From contig NZ_JACOFW010000023.1 in NCBI RefSeq assembly GCF_014284305.1, positions 1 through 64,000 of the forward strand: a DNA stretch of 64,000 bases, written 5' to 3'. Below, piece after piece: positions 34,500 to 44,135 of this stretch. The notes below the pieces were generated by a model. It saw only the letters and a program-made list of their open reading frames with translations. It was not told the DNA's origin and ran no database searches. This DNA comes from Affinundibacterium seohonense (GTDB taxonomy: Bacteria > Pseudomonadota > Gammaproteobacteria > Burkholderiales > Burkholderiaceae_D). Position 1 is the stretch's first letter; every line of letters starts with the position of its first letter. The translations under genes and the position numbers were made by a program.

Positions 34500-36137
34500 A
34501 TGAACAAACAGCTGGCTTTTTTTTCTCTATTTTTTTTGATGGGCCTTACTGCCAATGCGACTGGTAATGCATCTGGTAACGCATCTGGCAATACTTCTAT
34601 CGCTGGATCTATCTCGACCAATAAACCTATCATCTATTGCGCCGATGCGTCGCCCGAAGGATTTGATCCAGGCTTATGGGACAGCGCCAGCACCAGTAAT
34701 GTGACCAATCAAATGTTTCAAGGTCTTTTGACGTTCAAGCGTGGCACCACTGAACTAGTGCCGCAACTTGCGCAGTCGTGGACATTTTCTAGTGATGCGA
34801 AGAGTCTGCGTTTTGTTCTGCGCGATAATGTGCGTTTTCATCAAACACCGTATTTCACCCCAACCAGAACACTCAATGCAGATGATGTGATGTTTACATT
34901 TGAACGCATGACCAACCCGCAGCATGTGTTTAATAAGGCCTTTCCCGCTTCTTTTATCTATCCGCAAAGTTTAGGCTTGGCGGCACAAATCAGTTCAATA
35001 AAGAAGATCGATCAGCGCACCGTGGATTTTGAGTTAAAGACCGCCAATGCGGCTTTTTTATCTTATTTCGCGATGGCGTTTTCAGCCATCCATAGTGCTG
35101 AATATGCGCAACAATTACTACTCAAAAAGCGTGCTGCAGATATCAACAACTATCCGATAGGCACCGGCCCCTATCGTTTTCGTAGCTATAAAAAAGACGA
35201 TGTGATCCGCATGGAAGCCAATCCAGATTACTGGCGCGGTCCACAAATCACCCAAAAACTGATTTACTCCATCAGCCGCGAACCCAATGTGCGTGTACAA
35301 AAATTGCGCTTGGGCGAATGCAATATCACGGCACCAATTCGTGATGTCGACATCACGGTTTTAGACGGCAACCCACGCGTCAAGGTCGCCAAAATTCAAG
35401 CTTTAAATATCTCTTACCTCTCCTTTAATTTAAGAAAAGCACCTACTAATAATCGCTTGGTACGAGAAGCCTTAGATATCGCGGTGGATCGGGATGCCCT
35501 GTTTCGAGTGCTGTTTCCACGTGGCGATGCGATGCAAGCGATCAGCGCTTTCCCGCCTTCAATACCTGGTTACAACAAGCAATTACGGAATGAATACAAT
35601 CCAGCAAGAGCGCGCCAATTGCTCGCCAGCGCGGGCTTTAAAGACAATATAGAACTGGACTTATGGGCTCTTCCAGTGAGTCGCCCGACCAATCCCAACG
35701 GGCAATTGATGGCGCAAATGATCCAACAAGATTGGGCGAAAATTGGGGTCAAGGCTCATATCAAAACTTACGAATGGGGCGAATATCTGAAGCGCGCTGC
35801 CAAGGGAGAACATGATGTATATATGAGCGGATGGTCAGGTGATAGCGGCGATCCCGATGATTTTTTAGCGACCAATTTGACCTGTGCATTAAACAAAAAT
35901 GGCGTGAAGTTTTGCAATAAGGAATTCGACGCCATGGTGGAAGGCGGACGCTCAACCACAGACCCAAAACGACGTGCCGAATATTACGAAAAAGCCCAAG
36001 TGATTTTCAAGTATGAGCGCCCGTGGATGACGATGGCACATTCCACCGTCTATATCCCCATGTCACAAAAACTGGAGGGATTTATCATGGCGCCCAATGG
36101 CAGCGTGTCGTTCGAAAATGTGTATGTACGTCCATAG
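34500..36137 (+). CDS. dppA: Periplasmic dipeptide/oligopeptide-binding protein (DppA-like)
   Basis: A 545-residue SBP_bac_5 protein with a signal peptide (LAFFSLFFLMGLTANA) followed by a short Gly/Asn/Ser repeat (GNASGNASGNTS), an unusual linker. The mature part starts IIYCADASPEGFDPGLWDSAST, typical of DppA, and continues NVTNQMFQGLLTF and YPIGTGPYRFRSYK. Relatives in this cluster bind dipeptides, haem or murein tripeptide (MppA). The position within a murein locus suggests stem peptides or D-Ala-D-Ala as ligand. AGGAA precedes the start. It is followed by the permease and ATPase genes in order. Confidence 0.9.
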   Translation: MNKQLAFFSLFFLMGLTANATGNASGNASGNTSIAGSISTNKPIIYCADASPEGFDPGLWDSASTSNVTNQMFQGLLTFKRGTTELVPQLAQSWTFSSDAKSLRFVLRDNVRFHQTPYFTPTRTLNADDVMFTFERMTNPQHVFNKAFPASFIYPQSLGLAAQISSIKKIDQRTVDFELKTANAAFLSYFAMAFSAIHSAEYAQQLLLKKRAADINNYPIGTGPYRFRSYKKDDVIRMEANPDYWRGPQITQKLIYSISREPNVRVQKLRLGECNITAPIRDVDITVLDGNPRVKVAKIQALNISYLSFNLRKAPTNNRLVREALDIAVDRDALFRVLFPRGDAMQAISAFPPSIPGYNKQLRNEYNPARARQLLASAGFKDNIELDLWALPVSRPTNPNGQLMAQMIQQDWAKIGVKAHIKTYEWGEYLKRAAKGEHDVYMSGWSGDSGDPDDFLATNLTCALNKNGVKFCNKEFDAMVEGGRSTTDPKRRAEYYEKAQVIFKYERPWMTMAHSTVYIPMSQKLEGFIMAPNGSVSFENVYVRP

Positions 36138-36199
36138 GACTCGTTACTTTACACAAACAAAAACTCAAACCAATTCAATAAAACCAGATCGATACGCTC

Positions 36200-37207
36200 A
36201 TGCTGCTGTTCATCACAAAAAAAATTCTCAGTGTCATCCCGACTTTTATCGGCATTACCTTGGTCGCGTTTTTCCTGATTCGTTTAGTTCCAGGTGACCC
36301 TATCGAGGTCATGATGGGTGAGCGTCAAATGGACCCAGCCCAACATGCCGAGATGATGCATCGCATGGGGCTCGATTTGCCTTTGGCTGAGCAATACTGG
36401 GTGTATCTTCAAAAACTGGTACAAGGCGATTTTGGCGTCTCGCTAGTCTCTCGCGAACCAGTGGCAAAGGAATTCGCTGCGCTGTTTCCCGCCACGATGG
36501 AGTTAGCTTTATCCGCGCTACTTTTGGCCTGCGTTTTCGGTCTTGTATTGGGTGTGATCGCGGCACTCAAACGTGGCTCTTTAATTGATCAAGGCGTGAT
36601 GGGTTTGGCGACGGTCGGTTATTCGATGCCGGTGTTTTGGTGGGGCTTAATCTTGATGATGTTTTTTTCTGTCGATTTGGGTTGGACACCGGTTTCTGGA
36701 CGGATAGCGATTGAATATGACATTTTGCCGCGGTCCGGTTTTATGCTAATTGATAGCCTATTATCCGATGAAGATGGTGCTTTTGGCTCTGCCCTGCGCC
36801 ACCTACTGTTACCCACCGTGGTGCTGGGTACCATACCCATGGCCGTGATCGCCCGCATGACGCGCTCATCGATGTTGGAGGTGTTACGCGAAGACTATGT
36901 GCGTACCGCGCGCGCTAAAGGATTATCGCCAAGTCGTATCGTCATTATTCATGCAATGCGCAACGCGCTCATTCCAGTATTGACCGTGGTCGGCATGCAA
37001 ACGGGTAGTTTATTGGCAGGCGCAGTGCTCACTGAGACAATTTTTTCTTGGCCCGGAATTGGAAAATGGTTAATCGATTCAATTGCGAGGCGCGATTATC
37101 CCGTCGTACAAACGGCTATTTTAGTATCAGCCAGTATTTTCATCTTCGTCAACATGATGGTCGATTTACTCTACCTCGTTGTCAACCCACGACTGCGCTC
37201 AGAATGA
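36200..37207 (+). CDS. dppB: Dipeptide ABC transporter permease DppB
   Basis: A 335-residue inner-membrane permease. Family features: the opening KILSVIPTFIGITLVAFFLIRLVPGDP, six membrane segments, and the EAA loop that contacts the ATPase (EVLREDYVRTARAKGLSPSR). It forms the channel together with DppC. It starts 62 bases after dppA and is followed directly by dppC. Length matches E. coli DppB (339 residues). Confidence 0.93.
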   Translation: MLLFITKKILSVIPTFIGITLVAFFLIRLVPGDPIEVMMGERQMDPAQHAEMMHRMGLDLPLAEQYWVYLQKLVQGDFGVSLVSREPVAKEFAALFPATMELALSALLLACVFGLVLGVIAALKRGSLIDQGVMGLATVGYSMPVFWWGLILMMFFSVDLGWTPVSGRIAIEYDILPRSGFMLIDSLLSDEDGAFGSALRHLLLPTVVLGTIPMAVIARMTRSSMLEVLREDYVRTARAKGLSPSRIVIIHAMRNALIPVLTVVGMQTGSLLAGAVLTETIFSWPGIGKWLIDSIARRDYPVVQTAILVSASIFIFVNMMVDLLYLVVNPRLRSE

Positions 37208-37220
37208 AAATACAATCATC

Positions 37221-38177
37221 ATGAATAAAAACCACCTCAATAATTTAGCCAACTCAGCAAACACAATGAATCTCAGCGCTGCCGAAGACAAAGTCGCGAT
37301 GCTCAAATCGCCACAGCCTGCGTGGCGACTATTTATTCAACAATATAGCCAAAATCGCGGTGCCTTGGCGGCGACCATTGTGTTTCTGCTGATTGCATTC
37401 GCCGCACTCTTTGCGCCTTGGCTAGCACCTTATGATCCGATTGAGCAATTTCGTGATCACATGTTGGTTCCACCGGTATGGGACGCGCGGGGCAGTTGGC
37501 AATTTTTGCTAGGTACCGATGAATTGGGGCGCGATATACTTTCGCGCCTAATGTACGGCGCTAGAGTGTCGCTCATGATAGGAAGTCTATCAGTGATTTT
37601 TTCGCTGATACCTGGCGTTTTCCTTGGTTTGCTAGCGGCTTTCTTTACGCGCTTTGCTAGCCCGGTGATCGTCCGCCTAATGGATATTTTATTGGCCTTA
37701 CCTGGCTTACTGTTAGCGATTTGCATCATCACCGTATTGGGCCCAGGTTTAGTTAATACGATGATCGCGATCTCGATTGGTGCCCTGCCCTCTTACACCC
37801 GTTTAACGCGCGCCGCTGCCTTAGCAGAAGTGAATAAGGACTATGTGATTGCCAGTCGGGTCGCCGGTGCGGGTACGCTACGTTTAATGTTAAACACGGT
37901 TTTGCCGAATTGCATGCCGCCCTTAATCGTGAATGCCAGCCTGAGTTTTTCAGCCGCCATACTCGAAACCGCTGCACTCGGTTTTCTGGGTTTGGGCGTA
38001 CAAGCCCCAACACCAGAATGGGGAACTATGCTGGCAGCCGCACGCGATTACATTGATCGTGCGCCTTGGGTGGTGACCATGCCAGGCTTGAGTATCTTGA
38101 TTTCTGTATTGAGTATCAATCTGATGGGCGACGGTTTGCGTGATGCACTTGATCCTAAATTGAAACGTCTAGGATAA
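37221..38177 (+). CDS. dppC: Dipeptide ABC transporter permease DppC
   Basis: A 318-residue permease, with the start taken at ATG 37221, just after dppB ends. The N-terminal cytoplasmic tail is followed by a membrane segment ([21 protein letters not shown]) and the OppC-type motif [21 protein letters not shown]. The EAA loop reads [20 protein letters not shown]. The C-terminus carries [21 protein letters not shown], conserved in DppC. No clear ribosome binding site is present, so translation may be coupled to dppB. A TTG at 37179 inside dppB is a less likely start. Confidence 0.92.
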   Translation: MNKNHLNNLANSANTMNLSAAEDKVAMLKSPQPAWRLFIQQYSQNRGALAATIVFLLIAFAALFAPWLAPYDPIEQFRDHMLVPPVWDARGSWQFLLGTDELGRDILSRLMYGARVSLMIGSLSVIFSLIPGVFLGLLAAFFTRFASPVIVRLMDILLALPGLLLAICIITVLGPGLVNTMIAISIGALPSYTRLTRAAALAEVNKDYVIASRVAGAGTLRLMLNTVLPNCMPPLIVNASLSFSAAILETAALGFLGLGVQAPTPEWGTMLAAARDYIDRAPWVVTMPGLSILISVLSINLMGDGLRDALDPKLKRLG

Positions 38178-38181
38178 AACC

Positions 38182-39189
38182 ATGAGCTTACTAACTGTCA
38201 AAAATCTCAGAGTCGAATTCGGCGAAAAAAAGCAATCAAGCATCGCCGTCGATGGCATTGATTTGAACGTAGCGCAAGGGCAACGCATAGGCATCGTCGG
38301 CGAATCTGGTTCAGGAAAATCCGTCAGCATGATGGCCATTATGGGACTGATCGATGCACCAGGGCGCGTCAGTGCGGATGTCTTAAGCTTCAACGGCCAA
38401 GATTTGCTAGGTTTATCAGCCAGCGCCCGCCGCAAAATTATTGGCAAAGATATCGCCATGATTTTTCAAGATGCACTGAGTAGTTTAAATCCCTCGTACA
38501 CCATTGGCGATCAATTAATGGAGGGGATGAAAGTCCATTTGGGTTTACGCGGAAAAGCCTTGCGTGAACGGGCCTTGGAGCTATTGAGCTTAGTCGAAAT
38601 ACCAGCCCCTGTGCGTCGCTTCGATTGCTACCCGCATCAATTGTCGGGCGGAATGAATCAACGTGTCATGATAGCGATGGCACTCAGTTGCGAACCAAAA
38701 TTACTCATCGCTGACGAACCGACCACCGCCCTTGACGTAACGGTGCAGGCACAAATTATGGATCTTTTATTGCGTTTACATCAGCAGCATCAGATGGGCT
38801 TAATTCTCATCACGCACGATTTAGCCGTGGTCTCTGAAATGACCGATGAAATCCATGTCATGTATGCAGGCCAAGTGATGGAACGCGCGCAAGTGGCACA
38901 AGGTTTAGAGCAAGCCAAACATCCATACACCCGCTCGTTGTTGGCGGCGATCCCAGAACACAATAAGGGCGCGCAAAGACTGAACGCCTTGGCTGGTGTG
39001 GTGCCGGGACGAGATGATCGACCGTCCGGGTGCCTATTATCACCTCGTTGCGTACTAGCTGACCAACTATGTGTGAGCCAACGGCCTGCATTAATTTCGG
39101 GCTTACGATGCCATCATGTTCAGCCTGTGCTGGATGAAGCAAATTCACCAGTAGACAACATGACACAGTCGTTAATGAAGCAGGTTTGA
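38182..39189 (+). CDS. dppD: Dipeptide ABC transporter ATP-binding protein DppD
   Basis: A 335-residue ATPase. Walker A is [10 protein letters not shown], the signature is [15 protein letters not shown], Walker B is [12 protein letters not shown], and the switch histidine is in [10 protein letters not shown]. The C-terminal oligopeptide-transporter extension includes [15 protein letters not shown], with cysteines that in relatives hold an iron-sulfur cluster. It lies four bases after dppC and is paired with DppF to drive transport. Confidence 0.93.
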   Translation: MSLLTVKNLRVEFGEKKQSSIAVDGIDLNVAQGQRIGIVGESGSGKSVSMMAIMGLIDAPGRVSADVLSFNGQDLLGLSASARRKIIGKDIAMIFQDALSSLNPSYTIGDQLMEGMKVHLGLRGKALRERALELLSLVEIPAPVRRFDCYPHQLSGGMNQRVMIAMALSCEPKLLIADEPTTALDVTVQAQIMDLLLRLHQQHQMGLILITHDLAVVSEMTDEIHVMYAGQVMERAQVAQGLEQAKHPYTRSLLAAIPEHNKGAQRLNALAGVVPGRDDRPSGCLLSPRCVLADQLCVSQRPALISGLRCHHVQPVLDEANSPVDNMTQSLMKQV

Positions 39190-39193
39190 TTTT

Positions 39194-40201
39194 ATGGAAG
39201 CTGAGTATCTTTCTATGCAAGACCAATTAATTACCAATGTCCCGCCTGTTTTAGAAGCACAACAATTGACGCGGCACTACAGCGTGAGTCAAGGATTGTT
39301 TCGCGACAAGGGCACCGTAAAAGCACTCAACGGCGTCTCTTTCACTTTGAAAAAGGCGAGTACCTTGGCCGTGGTAGGTGAATCAGGCTGTGGCAAATCG
39401 ACCTTAGCGCGCCAATTGACCATGATAGAAAAACCCAGCTCGGGTCGCTTGCTGATTGATGGTGTCGATGTCGCCACCAACGGCGGTGCCAATAATCCAG
39501 CCTTACGGCGCCAACTACAAATGGTGTTTCAAAACCCTTACGCTTCACTTAATCCGCGTAAGTCTATCGATGCGACTTTGCAAGAGCCTTTGCGCATCAA
39601 TACCGCACTCACCGCCAGCGAGCGACGTGAGCGTGTCGATGCGATGCTACAACAAGTTGGTTTGCGTCCAGAATTTGCTTCGCGTTATCCGCATATGTTT
39701 TCTGGTGGACAGCGACAACGGGTAGCGATCGCGCGCGCCATGATGCTCAATCCGGCAGTGGTGGTGGCCGACGAACCGGTCTCGGCATTAGACGTCTCAA
39801 TTCAAGCGCAAATTCTCAATCTCTTCATGGATCTGCAAGCCTCGTTTAACACCAGTTATGTATTCATCTCCCACAATCTCAGTGTGGTGGAGCATGTGGC
39901 AGATGAGGTCTTGGTGATGTATTTAGGCAGCGCGGTCGAATATGGCAGCAAGCAAGCGCTATTTGAAAACCCTTTGCATCCTTATACGCGCGTATTGATC
40001 AGCGCCACCCCAGCGATACGCGCACAAGACCGCAAAGAACGTATACGCATTACTGGCGAACTTCCTAGCCCCTTACACCCACCAGCAGGATGCGCGTTTT
40101 CACCTCGCTGTCCATTTGCCCAAAGCCGATGCCACACCGAAGCCCCTGCCTTGCGCCAAGTCGAGGGACGCTTGGTGGCTTGTCATATTGTTGGCACTTG
40201 A
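39194..40201 (+). CDS. dppF: Dipeptide ABC transporter ATP-binding protein DppF
   Basis: A 335-residue second ATPase. It has Walker A GESGCGKST, signature FSGGQRQRVAIARAM, Walker B VVVADEPVSALD and switch histidine in FISHNLSV. The C-terminal Cys motif is GCAFSPRCPFAQSRC. The N-terminal part shows the DppF-type LTRHYSVSQGLFRDKGTVKALNGVSF. It starts four bases after dppD and ends the transporter operon; a hairpin follows. Confidence 0.93.
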   Translation: MEAEYLSMQDQLITNVPPVLEAQQLTRHYSVSQGLFRDKGTVKALNGVSFTLKKASTLAVVGESGCGKSTLARQLTMIEKPSSGRLLIDGVDVATNGGANNPALRRQLQMVFQNPYASLNPRKSIDATLQEPLRINTALTASERRERVDAMLQQVGLRPEFASRYPHMFSGGQRQRVAIARAMMLNPAVVVADEPVSALDVSIQAQILNLFMDLQASFNTSYVFISHNLSVVEHVADEVLVMYLGSAVEYGSKQALFENPLHPYTRVLISATPAIRAQDRKERIRITGELPSPLHPPAGCAFSPRCPFAQSRCHTEAPALRQVEGRLVACHIVGT

Positions 40202-40225
40202 GATTCTGATTCGCAAGAGTTACGA

Positions 40226-40260
40226 GCTAAATATCCTGATCATTGACCCGGATATTTAGC
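40226..40260. terminator. Hairpin between convergent dppF and GHL10 genes
   Basis: GCTAAATATCC (40226-40236) and its exact complement (40250-40260) with a 13-base loop lie between two convergent genes. The right arm includes the stop codon of the leftward gene. There is no T run on either strand, so it is a weak or Rho-assisted terminator at best, but its position suggests a shared bidirectional end. Confidence 0.5.
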
Positions 40261-41722
40261 GCTGCAATTCTTGCATTTCCTGACGTCGATCCACGATTAA
40301 CTCGACACGCGAACATCCAGCAGGAACTAGCACATCGACCATGCCCTTGTTAGCCGCTGAAATCGTCACAACTTGATCAAGGTAGCGCCAACCGTGCTGG
40401 TCATGGACGATCACTTGATAGCGCCCGACTTCCATTTTAGGCGACTGCCAGCGCTCAATTTTCGCTGCATTTTCCGTTGCGTTTTGTTTGAGTAGTGGAA
40501 TCGATACCTGTCGCCATCCTGCCGGAAAATGCGGTGAAATCGCGGCACCGCTGTCTTGATAAAACGCGCGCAATTGTTCTGGGTAGAGATCGAGTACGCC
40601 ACGGCTATACCACAGCACATGTCCCGCATTTTTATTTGTTCGAGTCAATTCTATGGATTGTCGTAGCTGCTCCCAGCTTGAGTCTCTGCCATCCCCAACG
40701 ATACGAATTCCAGCAACGAGTTTCGCTGCTTGACTATCGCCATAAACTCGCATTGCGTCTATTTGTTGCTGCCATGTTTTTGCAAAATCAGGATAACTAA
40801 AACGATACGCTTGTGGAATGAATTCATCCCAATCAGCCTTAGGCTTTAACGTGGAAGTTGACCATACACTCCACTGCGGCCAAGCCAATAGATGATGCTG
40901 CCATGACCAGGGATACACAGCGGGACTAAGGGAAATAATCAAGCCCGGTCTTTTTGCGCGCACTGCTTGCACAAATCGCTGAGCAAATTGTGTCACTTTA
41001 TCCGCCCGCCACTGCATCCATTCAGGATCAAGATAATTGTTTGGTGGCGATTGCCCCGCATGCTCTTGCGCATAGAGCGCCATCGTATAAGCATCGTAGC
41101 CCATACGAATATCAGGCCAGACAATACGGTCATCCAGTTGAATCCCATCAAGATCATAGACATCAACCGCTTCAAGTACGAGCTCAAGTAAGAATTGTTG
41201 GGCTTCTGGATGTAAAGGATTTAGCCAAACAAAACCGTTACTCGCGACCTCATTGCCATCGCGGTCTCGACTCAACCACGCTGGCTTTTGTATCCGGAGG
41301 TGATTCATGGTGGACTTATGCGCTGCCATAAAACCATATTCAAACCAAGCGACGTAGATTAGCCCTTGGCGATGTGCGGCTATCAGTGTTTCTTGGAGTA
41401 GATTACGACTGGTCGTGCTTTGGCTTTGTTGTACATCGCTAGGATCTTGCAAAAGGTATGGAGGACGTTGAGTGACTCCTAAAGTACGCTGCAATACCTT
41501 TGACGGGAACTGCGTATAACCGTTTTTCCAGCTTTCCACATAGACCGTGTTTAGCCCGATCTCTTTGATTCGGCGCATACTTTGTTCTGTGTTTTCAGGG
41601 TTGGAAATTGCCGTATTGGCTGTCGTTGTCAACCATGTTCCACGCACCTCACGCTGGATCGCAAACAATGAATCGATACTTCCTAGCAGGCAAAGCAGAA
41701 CCGCACATTTCAACAGAAACAT
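40256..41722 (-). CDS. GHL10-family glycoside hydrolase (DigH/YngK-like), second copy
   Basis: A 488-residue secreted enzyme. I place the start at ATG 41722: AGG lies upstream and a signal peptide (FLLKCAVLLCLLGSIDSLFA) begins there, whereas the longer open frame lacks such features. The domain opens REVRGTWLTTTANTAI and includes TVYVESWKNGYTQFPS, YVAWFEYGFMA, DLDGIQLDDRIVWPD (paired aspartates) and EFIPQAYRFSYPDF. It is related to the gene at 29337-30998 but clearly divergent and probably not a recent duplicate. It should attack glycan strands, in line with DigH, from the periplasm or outside. Confidence 0.85.
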   Translation of the reverse strand: MFLLKCAVLLCLLGSIDSLFAIQREVRGTWLTTTANTAISNPENTEQSMRRIKEIGLNTVYVESWKNGYTQFPSKVLQRTLGVTQRPPYLLQDPSDVQQSQSTTSRNLLQETLIAAHRQGLIYVAWFEYGFMAAHKSTMNHLRIQKPAWLSRDRDGNEVASNGFVWLNPLHPEAQQFLLELVLEAVDVYDLDGIQLDDRIVWPDIRMGYDAYTMALYAQEHAGQSPPNNYLDPEWMQWRADKVTQFAQRFVQAVRAKRPGLIISLSPAVYPWSWQHHLLAWPQWSVWSTSTLKPKADWDEFIPQAYRFSYPDFAKTWQQQIDAMRVYGDSQAAKLVAGIRIVGDGRDSSWEQLRQSIELTRTNKNAGHVLWYSRGVLDLYPEQLRAFYQDSGAAISPHFPAGWRQVSIPLLKQNATENAAKIERWQSPKMEVGRYQVIVHDQHGWRYLDQVVTISAANKGMVDVLVPAGCSRVELIVDRRQEMQELQR

Positions 41723-42141
41723 ACGACCTAAAAATCGAGGCGATGTAGGCACCAAGACGCATAAGTGATCAATCATATCTTTGAACGAAAGACATCCAAT
41801 AACCCAGACGAATGTCTGCTTGCCATTGAATTGTTGAGAGGACAAAAAGTTCATCAATGAGAATGAAAATTGAGGCGGACAATCGAAGAAAGCTAAAGCT
41901 ATCACCAGCGCCGTGTAGGTGACACAAGCATCATAGACGAAAATCCGCCAGTAGACTGCGTCGTTCGCCATCCATCAACGATACCAATGATGGCGCATCC
42001 ATACCCAAAAGTTATAGTGTGAGCACAAGCATTCATTTGTTATTCAAATCCGCGAGGGATAAGGTATGGTCAGTGCATGAGTTGCTTAGTGAATATTTAA
42101 GTAAATACACAAGTGCGCGCGTTTTACACAGGAGAGCCCCT
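41723..42141. other. Spacer between divergent GHL10 and murQ genes
   Basis: The reading frames of both flanking genes stay open into this stretch, but neither extension carries recognisable domains, and both genes have better starts at its borders. It most likely holds the divergent promoters. I could not define a clear operator. Confidence 0.4.
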
Positions 42142-43032
42142 TTGAAACTGCAAACCGAAATCCCAAGTACGCAACACCGCGAGCTTGATTTGTATCCTAC
42201 CGAGCAGCTAATTGACGCGCTAATCGATGATCAATTTGATGCGGTGCGTGCGGTACGTTTAGCCTCACCACAAATCGCGAACGCCGTCACCCAAGCCTTG
42301 CCACGCATTCGTGATGGTGGTCGTTTGATCTATGTCGGTGCAGGTACTTCTGGTCGTTTGGGCGTACTTGACGGGGTTGAACTGACGCCCACTTTTTCAT
42401 GGCCAAATGAACGGGCGATTGGTTTACTGGCGGGCGGTCATACGGCCATGTTTACCGCCGTCGAAGGCGCGGAGGATGATGCGCAACAAGGGGCAGACGA
42501 CTTACGCGCACTCAACATTCAAATCCAAGATGTGATCATCCTACTAGCCGCCTCTGGTGCCACTCCGTATGTATTGGGTGCTCTGCAGGCCGGACGCGAG
42601 GCAGGTGCGCTGACGATAGGCATCGCCAATAATGCCGATGCCCCCATTACCCTAGAAGCTGATATCGGTATCACATTAGAGACGGGAAACGAGATCATTT
42701 CTGGCAGCACGCGACTCAAAGCGGGCACCGCGCAAAAGATCACCTTAAATAGCTTTTCTAGCGCTTTGATGGTGCAGTTGCATAAGGTATATGGCAACTT
42801 GATGGTGGATGTCAAACCAACCAATGCCAAGTTAGTACGCCGCACGATTAACTTGACCATGTTTGCCACTGGCTGTGATGAGGCAATGGCAAAAGACACT
42901 TTGTCCCAGTGCCAGTACCATGTCAAAACCGCCATCGTGGCGATTCTGAATCAGTCCAGCGTGCTTGCAGCGCAGGCGCGATTATTGGCAAATGACGACG
43001 ACGTGCGCCGTGCAATACAACAGAAAGAGTGA
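42142..43032 (+). CDS. murQ: N-acetylmuramic acid 6-phosphate etherase
   Basis: A 296-residue SIS-fold lyase that removes D-lactate from MurNAc-6-phosphate to give GlcNAc-6-phosphate. The signature is intact: RLIYVGAGTSGRLGVLDGVELTPTF contains the catalytic glutamate, with GGHTAMFTAVEGAEDD and SGATPYVLGALQ following. The start is a TTG at 42142 with AGGAG seven bases upstream; this gives the usual length of about 298 residues, whereas an ATG/GTG-type extension to 42019 adds 41 residues unlike the family. No MurP phosphotransferase is nearby, so the phosphorylated substrate may come from the sugar kinase at 48637. Confidence 0.93.
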   Translation: MKLQTEIPSTQHRELDLYPTEQLIDALIDDQFDAVRAVRLASPQIANAVTQALPRIRDGGRLIYVGAGTSGRLGVLDGVELTPTFSWPNERAIGLLAGGHTAMFTAVEGAEDDAQQGADDLRALNIQIQDVIILLAASGATPYVLGALQAGREAGALTIGIANNADAPITLEADIGITLETGNEIISGSTRLKAGTAQKITLNSFSSALMVQLHKVYGNLMVDVKPTNAKLVRRTINLTMFATGCDEAMAKDTLSQCQYHVKTAIVAILNQSSVLAAQARLLANDDDVRRAIQQKE

Positions 43033-43098
43033 CAATACATTTCCATGCGGTAAAATGATTTTTCCTTTTTCACTGCATCATCTTCCATCTTATTCACT

Positions 43099-44013
43099 AT
43101 GCGTTTACGTCATATCGAAGTGTTTCACGCCATCATGCAAGCAGGTACGATCAGTGGTGCTGCGCAGATTTTGAGTATTTCTCAACCGGCAGCAACTAAA
43201 GTCTTGCAGCACTGCGAATTGCGACTTGGTTTAAAATTATTTGAACGCATCAAAGGCAAATTACATCCGACACCAGAAGCACGCAAATTATTTGTCGAAG
43301 TCGATAAATTAAACCGTGATTTACAAGCAGTGCGCCGCCTAGCATCGAATCTAAAAAACAATCCCGACGAAGCGGTCAGATTGGCATCAACACCCACTTT
43401 GTCGATGACAATTATTCCAGCCGCCTTATCAGCATGGCGAAGCAAATTCCCCAAAGTGCATTGTTCTTTAGCCTCGCAACACACGAGTGAAATCGTCAGT
43501 GCTTTATTGCTTGGTGATGTGGATTTTGCGATTTCCTTGTACGATCCGAATCACCCTAGTATTGCCGCAGAATCCTTAACGCAAGGTCGAATGACGGCGA
43601 TTGCGCCCAAAGGAACATGGGCAGCCACACTGGATAACACACCACTACCGATTAAAGAACTGCCAAAAGAATTAATCGCGCTTGATTTGGATGATCACTT
43701 GGCGGGTCGGGTTATGGACGCTTGCTCTGAACAGGGCTTGCAATTTAATACCTATACCGTGGTGCAAACGTATTTATTGGCACGCACGATGGTCGAACAC
43801 GGTGCGGGCTCGGCTGTGATCGATCCGTTTACCGCTGCCACTGCTGATCATCAACGCGTGCAATGTCGCCCCATCATCCCTGTGGTGCCAGTCGATTTGT
43901 ATTTATTGACGATGAAGTCAATTCCTCTATCGCGCTCGGCTTTGGCCTTTGTGCAAAATCTGCGCGACGTCGCCGCCGACTGCATAGCCAAAACTAACGG
44001 CGCTAGGTCATAG
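43099..44013 (+). CDS. LysR family transcriptional regulator
   Basis: A 304-residue LysR-type regulator. The winged helix reads IEVFHAIMQAGTISGAAQILSISQPAATKVLQHCELRLG, followed by an effector domain (VRLASTPTLSMTIIPAALSAWRSKFP, GDVDFAISLYDP). It follows murQ by 66 bases on the same strand and may be co-transcribed. It probably controls part of the murein locus; classical murQ regulators are RpiR-type (MurR), so a LysR here is different. The effector is unknown. Confidence 0.9.
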   Translation: MRLRHIEVFHAIMQAGTISGAAQILSISQPAATKVLQHCELRLGLKLFERIKGKLHPTPEARKLFVEVDKLNRDLQAVRRLASNLKNNPDEAVRLASTPTLSMTIIPAALSAWRSKFPKVHCSLASQHTSEIVSALLLGDVDFAISLYDPNHPSIAAESLTQGRMTAIAPKGTWAATLDNTPLPIKELPKELIALDLDDHLAGRVMDACSEQGLQFNTYTVVQTYLLARTMVEHGAGSAVIDPFTAATADHQRVQCRPIIPVVPVDLYLLTMKSIPLSRSALAFVQNLRDVAADCIAKTNGARS

Positions 44014-44135
44014 TCATTTAGTCTCTGATAGTCTCAGCGCACAAGGTGCTGAGATTACGTTCTTACGACCGCGCAAGACCCTAGTCACTCAGTCTTTGAT
44101 AATCTCAGCGTACAAGGCACTGAGTATGCGTTCTT
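44011..44135. repeat. Degenerate direct repeat of a gene 3' end
   Basis: 44011-44064 and 44082-44135 match with about 80 percent identity. The right copy encodes the last residues of the serine hydrolase (ERILSALYAEIIKD, then stop). The left copy, read in the same frame and strand, gives ERNLSTLCAETIRD and a stop. It looks like the relic of a duplicated gene end, now overlapping the stop codon of the LysR gene. Confidence 0.7.

Noticed and set aside
41723-41971. N-terminal extension of the second GHL10 protein
   Set aside because: It has no family match, and a signal peptide with a ribosome site starts at 41722.
42019-42141. 41-residue N-terminal extension of MurQ
   Set aside because: The TTG at 42142 has AGGAG at ideal spacing and gives the normal family length.
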